37,830 bases of DNA, taken from positions 1 to 37,830 of the forward strand of contig ONYP01000057.1 in the NCBI GenBank assembly GCA_900322135.1. The letters are read 5' to 3'. Below the pieces are notes generated by a model, which worked only from the letters and a program-made list of their open reading frames with translations, searched no databases and had not been told where the DNA came from. The DNA comes from an uncultured Prevotellaceae bacterium. Lineage in GTDB: Bacteria; Bacteroidota; Bacteroidia; Bacteroidales; Muribaculaceae. Below, piece by piece: positions 32,143 through 37,830 of this stretch. How positions within the stretch are numbered: the first letter of the stretch is position 1; each line of letters begins with the position of its first letter. The position numbers and the translations under genes were made by a program.

Positions 32143-33453
32143 TTACTTCAATGTGATTTCGATCACGGTATCAACGCCAGTGGGGACGGCAGGCAGTGAG
32201 ACGGTAATACCTGTGGACGTGGGCGTGTAGGGCAGCCTGGTCTTACCGTCAAACAGAGCAACGCGCTTGACCTGCTTGGCACTCAAGGGCAGGAACAGGG
32301 CATCGTCCTTGAGGTTGAGAATGTGGACATACAGGGTGTTGCCACGCTGGGTGGTCACACCCCAGTCATGCGGCGGGATCATGCCGCCACGCGTGCCGTA
32401 GATGGTCTCACCGTTGGCGCGCATCCACTCCCCCATGTCATGCAAGCGCTCGACAGCCTCGGCAGGCAGGCATCCGTCGGGGCGGGGACCCACATTGATG
32501 AGCAGGTTGCCGTTGCGTCCAGCGGCACGCACCATGGTGCGGATAATCTCGTCGCTGCTCTTGTAGTTTTTGTCGGTGATGCGGTAACCCCAAGTGTTGT
32601 TCATCGTCATGCAGGTCTCCAACGGCAACCGGCTGATGCCACTCTCGCCCGAGTAGCCGGCAGTGTTCTCGCCCGGCACATCCTGCTCAAAAATCTGGAT
32701 ATCCTCGCCAGGGAGTGGCACCTCGTGGTGGTTGTTGCCAATGAGGCAGGCTGGCTGGAGGCGGTGGATGAGGGCATACTGCTCGTCGAGTTGCCAGTCA
32801 AAGGGGACCGAGTCGGTATCGTGTTCCCACTTGCCGTCGAACCAGATGGCTCCAATTGGGCCGTAATTGGTCAACAGTTCGGTCAACTGGTCGTTCATGA
32901 ACCGATAATACTGGGGCCAATTGGAGGTCGAGGGGTCGTGCGGCAGTTCCTTTTGGTGGCGACCCAGCGGATAGTCCAGGCGATGCCAGTCGAGGTGGGA
33001 ATAGTAGAAGTGCAACTTAATGCCGTGACGCTGACAGGCGACAGCGAGTTCCTTGAGGATATCGCGCTTGAAGGGGGTGGCATCGACAATGTTGTAGTCG
33101 CTGACAGCGCTCTTGAACATCGAGAAGCCGTCGTGGTGGCGCGAGGTGATACAGATGTAGCGCGCACCGGCATCCTTGATGGCGCGTACCCACTCGTCGG
33201 CGTTAAAGCGCGAGGGATAGAAGCCAGCGGGCAGTTGGGCATACTCGTCGCGGTCGATGTGCTTGTTGAGCATCACCCACTCGCCGTCGGCCAGCATAGA
33301 ATAGACTCCCCAGTGGATGAAGACACCGAGTTTGTTGTCCTGGAACTCCTCGCGGGCCTTGAGGTTCTCATCGGTGGGCACATAGGCCGTTGATTGGGCA
33401 TTGGCAGCCATGCACACGACAAGGGCTGCAAACAAGAGCGTGATTTTATTCAT
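32143..33453 (-). CDS. Exported GH29 alpha-L-fucosidase
   Basis: Removes alpha-linked L-fucose from glycans such as mucin or milk oligosaccharides. From the ATG at 33451-33453 it has 436 residues with the signal peptide MNKITLLFAALVVCMAANAQ. The TIM-barrel opens with GVFIHWGVYSMLADGEW, a GH29 hallmark. RYICITSRHHDGFSMF follows. The nucleophile is D206 in GAIWFDGKWE. A small C-terminal beta domain ends the protein. The start overlaps the esterase stop by 8 bp, so the two genes form one transcript. Exact linkage preference and acid/base residue cannot be read. Confidence 0.94.
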   Translation of the reverse strand: MNKITLLFAALVVCMAANAQSTAYVPTDENLKAREEFQDNKLGVFIHWGVYSMLADGEWVMLNKHIDRDEYAQLPAGFYPSRFNADEWVRAIKDAGARYICITSRHHDGFSMFKSAVSDYNIVDATPFKRDILKELAVACQRHGIKLHFYYSHLDWHRLDYPLGRHQKELPHDPSTSNWPQYYRFMNDQLTELLTNYGPIGAIWFDGKWEHDTDSVPFDWQLDEQYALIHRLQPACLIGNNHHEVPLPGEDIQIFEQDVPGENTAGYSGESGISRLPLETCMTMNNTWGYRITDKNYKSSDEIIRTMVRAAGRNGNLLINVGPRPDGCLPAEAVERLHDMGEWMRANGETIYGTRGGMIPPHDWGVTTQRGNTLYVHILNLKDDALFLPLSAKQVKRVALFDGKTRLPYTPTSTGITVSLPAVPTGVDTVIEITLK

Positions 33454-35210
33454 TGGAAGTATTGGTTTTGTTGGATTGATTTTTCTTAAAGCGGTGGCGC
33501 AACTTGACAATCAACCATGTGAGCAGCAACAGGAAGGCGACAAGCGTGCCGATGGCGACAGCCGCATACCACGGTGCCTTGTCGAGCAAGTCGCTGAAGA
33601 TGGGCGATATGTACTCCTTCAAGAGCGGGCTGATATAAACAAGTTGCCCCGGCAACTTATCGTTGTTATAAACAGTAATCGAGGTTTTATCCAGAATCAT
33701 TGTCGCACCCTGCAGCGATTCATAGGCAGGCCAGTAATGTGATGGCGTGCTGGGATTGCCTGTCGCGGCAAAGTTGACCCACATCTGCTGCACCTCACTT
33801 GCCAATGCCGAGTCAGTCACTTCATCGGTTTTTATCTGGCGTCCCGTGTTCAGGACATAACACACCTCAGAGGCGTGACAGGCCCCATAATAAGTGCCCT
33901 GTGGGCTGGTCTGCAGTTTTTGGCGCCAAAGATACATGTAGGTCTTGCCACCTGATTGAGCATGACGCTTTGCCATCTCGATTGCAGGGCCGCGGAACAT
34001 CAAGTCATTCAAGAACGCTTGCGCCGTCTGGGGCCCTTCCAAGTGTTCATCCTGGTCACGGAAATACTTGAAATAACTGTTGGCACTATTGCTCTCGGCA
34101 CTGTCGAGCGACATCATGATGTAACGGCACCACAGTTCAGCGGCAAGATCAAACTTGCGCTCGCCGCCCATGGCGTCAATCCAGTAGCGGACCTCGTCGG
34201 CATTGGAGCCGATGAGCATATCGATAGTTGAGTTGAAGCCATCGAAACGGCTGTAGGGGTCCTCGGGGATGAGGTCACCGTCGCGCTCGGGGAAACGGAA
34301 GAACTTGCCCACCTCGTCGTTGAGAGCGATTATCTCGTCGGTGGATAGCGCCTTCAACTCGGCCACCGTCTTGGCTCCCGTAGCATCGAGCACGCGCCTG
34401 GTCAACGACTGGCAATCCTCACGGCTGCTGGTAAAGGCCACGCTGCCGCTCTGCATGATGGCACGACGGAACAGGCCCTGCGCCTCGTCGATACTGGCCA
34501 GCAGCGACACACTGCCCAAAGGCCGCGATGTTGCGGCGAATCCACCTCAGGGCCTCGACCTGGTCAAGAATTCCCAGATTGCCACTGTGTGCATAAGCCT
34601 TGCCATCGGGCAAGGATGAAAGGTCAAGGAAACCTAACAACCCCAATCGGTAATTGATTGAAACCATGACGACCCCGGGGTGTGCTTTGACGAAGTTATC
34701 GCCCCAATTGCGGGGATTCACCGTGCCGTCGCACACATAGGAGCCACCGTGTATCCACACCATCACGGGACGGCGAGCCGTGCGCATGCCCCTCGAGGCA
34801 GTCCACACATTAAGCGTCAAGCAGTCCTCGCCCTGCGGATAGAGCGAGGCGGCACTGCCCTGGGAGCGGCTCTGGATAGCGCTGTGTCCAAAATACCTGG
34901 CCTCGCGCACAAGACGGCTATCAGGCTCGGGTTCAGGCTCTTGCCAACGCCTGTCGCCAGTGGGCTGCAAGGCATAAGGGATGCCCTTGAACGCGAGCAA
35001 GCCATCCTCGCTTGTACCCACAAACACACCATTGGCCGCCTCTACCGCCAACGAGTCGGGAAAAGCACCCTCGATGACCTTGTTCTCGCCATACAGTGCC
35101 GTCATCTCCCGTTCCAGTTCTGACGGAGCCTCGGGTTGTTTCTCCTGCTTGGAGCCACACGAGGCCAGCGACAGCACCAACAAGCCAAATAATGCTATAT
35201 ACCGTATCAT
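33446..35210 (-). pseudogene. Type-B carboxylesterase lipoprotein gene, broken at the nucleophile
   Basis: ATG at 35208-35210 starts MIRYIALFGLLVLSLASCGS, a lipoprotein signal. The alpha/beta-hydrolase body follows with GIPYALQPTGDRRWQEPEP, DCLTLNVWTAS, PVMVWIHGGSYVCDG (oxyanion hole) and SINYRLGLLGFLDLSSLPDG. After LRWIRRNIAAFG (about 34505) the frame is lost. The next frame resumes with GSVSLLASIDEAQGLFRRAI and runs to 33446, ending in a membrane helix (AAVAIGTLVAFLLLLTWLIV). The missing piece, about 13 codons in relatives, should include the GESAG motif with the catalytic serine. The encoded product cannot be an active esterase as written. It precedes and overlaps the fucosidase gene. Confidence 0.85.
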
Positions 35211-35234
35211 GACATTTAATCCAGTTGAAAAGTG

Positions 35235-35265
35235 CAAAGTTAATCAAAGCAAAGCACAAAAGCAA
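35235..35265 (-). promoter_or_regulatory. Promoter of the esterase-fucosidase operon
   Basis: On the minus strand TTG (35265-35263), 20 bp, then TAACTTTG (35242-35235). The leader would be about 20 nt. Confidence 0.72.
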
Positions 35266-35305
35266 AAAAATCGTTTCCCAGACCATCTAACCACAGGAAA
35301 ATGTG

Positions 35306-35313
35306 TACCTTTG
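35306..35313 (+). promoter_or_regulatory. -7 box of ftsY-rimO
   Basis: TACCTTTG is an exact -7 match, 28 bp before the ftsY ATG, facing away from the esterase promoter. No TTG lies at the usual -33 distance. Confidence 0.5.
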
Positions 35314-35341
35314 CACTCAAATATCAAAAAACTAAACAAAT

Positions 35342-36307
35342 ATGGGACTGTTTAAGAAATTATTCTCACGAGAGAAGAAGGAAACACTCGATAAGGGTCT
35401 AGAAAAGACCAAGCAGGGCGTATTTGAGAAAATCAAGCATGCCGTTGCCGGTAAATCGACCGTCGATGACGATGTGCTCGACAACCTGGAGGAGGTGTTC
35501 GTCACCAGCGATGTGGGCGTAGACACCACCGTCAAGATCATCGACCGGCTGCAGGCCCGCGTAGCCCGCGACAAGTATGTGGGCACCGAGGAATTGAACG
35601 AGTTGCTGTGTGACGAAATCTCACAGATGCTCGCCGACAACAATAATGCTGAACTGGAAGACTTCACCGTTCCCGAGGACAGCAAGCCCTATGTCATCAT
35701 GGTCGTGGGCGTGAACGGCGTGGGCAAGACCACCACCATCGGCAAGCTCGCCTACCAGTTCAAGCAGGCCGGCAACAAGGTCGTGCTCGGCGCTGCCGAC
35801 ACCTACCGTGCCGCTGCCGATGAGCAACTGGAAATCTGGGGCAACCGCGTTGGTGTTCCCGTCATCAAGCACAAGATGGGCACCGACCCCGCCGCCGTGG
35901 CCTATGATGCCGTGCAGAGCGCCGTAGCCCAGCAGGCCGATGTGGTCATCATCGACACCGCAGGCCGCCTGCACAACAATGTGAGCCTGATGAACCAGTT
36001 GACCAAAATCAAGAACACCATGCGCAAGGTGCTGCCCGATGCCCCGCAAGAGGTGTTGCTCGTGCTTGACGGCTCGACGGGTCAGAACGCCTTTGAACAG
36101 GCCAAACAGTTCTCGGCAGCCACCGAGGTCAACGCCCTTGCCATTACCAAACTCGACGGCACTGCCAAGGGTGGTGTTGTCATCGGCGTGAGCGACCAGT
36201 TCCAGATTCCCGTGAAGTACATCGGCCTGGGCGAGCAGATGACCGACCTGCAAATCTTCAACAAACAGGAGTTTGTGAAATCGCTGTTCGGTGTCAACAA
36301 GGAGTAA
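35342..36307 (+). CDS. ftsY: Signal recognition particle receptor FtsY
   Basis: SRP-type GTPase that docks ribosome-nascent chain complexes at the inner membrane. The 321 residues comprise a short N-domain starting MGLFKKLFSREKKE, an amphipathic membrane-contacting helix rather than the long acidic A-domain of enterobacteria, and the G-domain. The G-domain has G1 VGVNGVGKTTTIGKLA (about 122-137), DTYRAAADEQLEIW, G3 IDTAGRLHNN and TKLDGTAKGG with the TKxD guanine motif, and ends near LGEQMTDLQIF. It is followed by rimO after 44 bp. Confidence 0.98.
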   Translation: MGLFKKLFSREKKETLDKGLEKTKQGVFEKIKHAVAGKSTVDDDVLDNLEEVFVTSDVGVDTTVKIIDRLQARVARDKYVGTEELNELLCDEISQMLADNNNAELEDFTVPEDSKPYVIMVVGVNGVGKTTTIGKLAYQFKQAGNKVVLGAADTYRAAADEQLEIWGNRVGVPVIKHKMGTDPAAVAYDAVQSAVAQQADVVIIDTAGRLHNNVSLMNQLTKIKNTMRKVLPDAPQEVLLVLDGSTGQNAFEQAKQFSAATEVNALAITKLDGTAKGGVVIGVSDQFQIPVKYIGLGEQMTDLQIFNKQEFVKSLFGVNKE

Positions 36308-36338
36308 CTAGATGATCTAGAGGCTCTAGAATATCTAG
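36308..36338. repeat. Four CTAG tetramers at an exact 9-bp period before rimO
   Basis: CTAG at 36308, 36317, 36326 and 36335 fills the ftsY-rimO spacer, starting at the first base after the ftsY stop codon. It has the same CTAGNNNNT design as the array at 7950-8016 before pnuC, including the shared CTAGATGATCTAG. Confidence 0.88.
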
Positions 36339-36351
36339 ATTTTACCCTACT

Positions 36352-37647
36352 ATGAGGAAAAACAAGATTGACATCATCTCGCTGGGCTGTTCCAAGAATC
36401 TGGTGGACAGCGAGCACCTGATGCGTCAGTTCCAAGCTGCAGGTTATCGCGTCGCCCACAATGCCGAGCGCGTTGACGGCGAAACCGTAGTTGTCAACAC
36501 CTGTGGCTTTATCGCCGACGCCCAGCAGGAGTCCATCGACACCATCCTGCAACTGGGCGAAGCCAAGCGTCAGGGGCGCATCCGCAACCTCTTCGTCATG
36601 GGATGTCTGGCCGAGCGTTTCCGTGCCGACCTCATCGAGACGCTTCCCGAGGTGGACCGTTTCTACGGCAAGTTTGACTGGAAGTCGATGCTTGCCGACC
36701 TGGGGCACGCCTACCGCGACGACCTGTCCAACGAGCGTTGCCTGACCACCCCACCCCATTACTGCTACATGAAGATATCGGAGGGCTGCAACCGGTTTTG
36801 CGCCTTCTGCGCCATTCCACTCATCACAGGCCGCCACACATCGGTGCCGATGCCGCTGTTGCTTGACGAAACGAAACGGCTGGCCGAAAGTGGCGTGAAA
36901 GAGTTCAACATCATCGCCCAGGACCTGTCGTCCTACGGTCTGGACCTGGAAGGCCGCATGATGCTCCCCGAACTCATCGACCGCATGGCCGACATCGAGG
37001 GTGTGGAATGGATTAGGCTGCACTATGCCTACCCCACCCAGTTCCCCTATGACATCCTGCCAGTGATGGCGAGCCGCGACAATGTGTGCAGTTATCTGGA
37101 CATCGCCTTGCAGCACATCAGCGACAAGGTGCTGACCAACATGCGCCGCCATATCTCCCGCCAAGAGACGCTCGACCTGCTGGCACGCCTGCGCCGCGAG
37201 GTGCCTGGCATCCACATCCGCACGACGCTGATGGTGGGATTCCCCGGTGAGGGAGAAAAGGAATTTGAGGAACTGATGGACTTTGTCCGTGAGTCAAGAT
37301 TTGAGCGCATGGGCGCGTTTGCCTACAGCGAGGAGAACGGCACATGGGCCGCCAGCAACCTCACCGACGACATCCCGCAGGAGGTCAAGCAGGACCGCCT
37401 GCAGCAGTTGATGGCGCTGCAAGAGGACATCTCGCTCGACATCCAGGAGCAGAAAGTCGGCCAAACGCTGCGGGTCATCGTGGACTGCGAGGAGGATGAC
37501 TATTACATCGGCCGCACCGAGTGGGACAGCCCAGAGGTCGACCCCGAAGTGCTCATCGCCAAAGACAAGTCACTAACCGTGGGTGATTTCGCCCAAGTGC
37601 GCATCAAGCAGGCCTTGCCGTTTGAACTGATTGGCGAGGCAGAATAG
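36352..37647 (+). CDS. rimO: Ribosomal protein S12 methylthiotransferase
   Basis: Radical-SAM enzyme that adds a methylthio group to the conserved aspartate of ribosomal protein S12. The 431 residues give the N-terminal UPF0004 domain with three cluster cysteines (SLGCSKNLVDSE, VVNTCGFIADA, VMGCLAERF), the radical-SAM centre GCNRFCAFCAIP (about 145-155, CxxxCxxC), HYAYPTQFPYDILP, and a C-terminal TRAM domain from about 365. The SKNLVDSE motif favours RimO over the tRNA enzyme MiaB. It shares a transcript with ftsY. Confidence 0.97.
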   Translation: MRKNKIDIISLGCSKNLVDSEHLMRQFQAAGYRVAHNAERVDGETVVVNTCGFIADAQQESIDTILQLGEAKRQGRIRNLFVMGCLAERFRADLIETLPEVDRFYGKFDWKSMLADLGHAYRDDLSNERCLTTPPHYCYMKISEGCNRFCAFCAIPLITGRHTSVPMPLLLDETKRLAESGVKEFNIIAQDLSSYGLDLEGRMMLPELIDRMADIEGVEWIRLHYAYPTQFPYDILPVMASRDNVCSYLDIALQHISDKVLTNMRRHISRQETLDLLARLRREVPGIHIRTTLMVGFPGEGEKEFEELMDFVRESRFERMGAFAYSEENGTWAASNLTDDIPQEVKQDRLQQLMALQEDISLDIQEQKVGQTLRVIVDCEEDDYYIGRTEWDSPEVDPEVLIAKDKSLTVGDFAQVRIKQALPFELIGEAE

Positions 37648-37680
37648 CCTAGACACCGTTTTTTTTGAGCCACAATCCCC

Positions 37681-37701
37681 GGCAGTCGCAAAGCGGCTGT
37701 C
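37681..37701 (+). other. Hairpin downstream of rimO
   Basis: GGCAGTCGC-AAA-GCGGCTGTC, nine pairs including two wobbles, without a following T-run. It may be a weak terminator or a processing signal. Confidence 0.35.
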
Positions 37702-37769
37702 ATGCAATCGTTTGCGCTGTAATTTAAGCAAAATCTCTTATTTAATTAATGTATTCATAAAAAAGTTAG

Positions 37770-37777
37770 TAACTTTG
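37770..37777 (+). promoter_or_regulatory. -7 box of a gene beyond the right edge
   Basis: TAACTTTG matches TAnnTTTG exactly in AT-rich DNA. No coding start is seen before the window ends, so its gene is outside. No -33 TTG is well placed. Confidence 0.5.
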
Positions 37778-37830
37778 ACCCGCTTAAAAACTAAAAAGTT
37801 TCAGGTACAAGAACAAACCAACTTTATTCA

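Overview
The window comes from the chromosome of a Bacteroidales bacterium, most likely a Muribaculaceae or Prevotellaceae-like gut lineage. Four things point there. Promoters follow the Bacteroidetes pattern TTG - 19 to 21 bp - TAnnTTTG, with seven complete matches and many -7 boxes. Shine-Dalgarno sequences are almost absent. The set of secreted proteins is typical (TonB-dependent receptor, Bacteroidales-type C-terminal sorting tail, GH29 fucosidase, HU-CCDC81/SPOR protein). Gene order and protein sequence (thrS-infC, ftsY-rimO, PnuC beside a TonB receptor) fit the same group. Genus and species cannot be read from this sequence.

Layout. 1-2438: thrS-infC operon on the minus strand. 2555-4625: two secreted proteins, one with a dockerin-like C-terminus. 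4765-6732: an IGHMBP2-type SF1 helicase whose 5' end is damaged. 6758-7276: a bacterial SH3 protein. 7302-10319: a vitamin B1 uptake operon, with a TPP riboswitch leading a TonB-dependent receptor and PnuC. 10326-10640: a long perfect hairpin and three GC-rich repeats. 10626-11931: an ATPase-like gene without a P-loop lysine. 12250-18229: a complete type II-C CRISPR-Cas locus (array, cas2, cas1, cas9 and a divergent tracrRNA). 18571-21866: a Ntn hydrolase, a frameshifted membrane protein, an HU/SPOR protein and a UDG-fold glycosylase. 21982-27616: a Wza-like export lipoprotein, ClpB, RmlC and a GlmU-like nucleotidyltransferase. 27688-31775: an AT-rich lipoprotein, a C69 dipeptidase and a large secreted protein. 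32143-35265: a GH29 alpha-L-fucosidase translationally coupled to a broken type-B carboxylesterase. 35306-37830: ftsY, rimO and a promoter for a gene beyond the edge.

The best-supported system is the CRISPR-Cas9 locus. The tracrRNA is read directly from sequence: promoter, anti-repeat, nexus hairpin, and terminator with a UUCG loop. Its anti-repeat shows that the crRNAs are made from the minus strand, so the leader lies beside cas2 and the degenerate terminal repeat is the old end. Cas9 is short for Bacteroidales (1204 aa) and keeps all RuvC and HNH catalytic residues. The thiamine operon is equally clear, and lacks the pyrophosphokinase gene often found with it.

Less expected signals: intergenic arrays with an exact 9-bp period, two of them built on CTAG and placed in intercistronic spacers; a promoter whose -7 box ends 2 nt before a start codon, implying a leaderless mRNA; and three genes with indels (helicase, YcxB-like protein, esterase), the last of which has lost the catalytic serine segment. 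These indels may be real decay or assembly errors.
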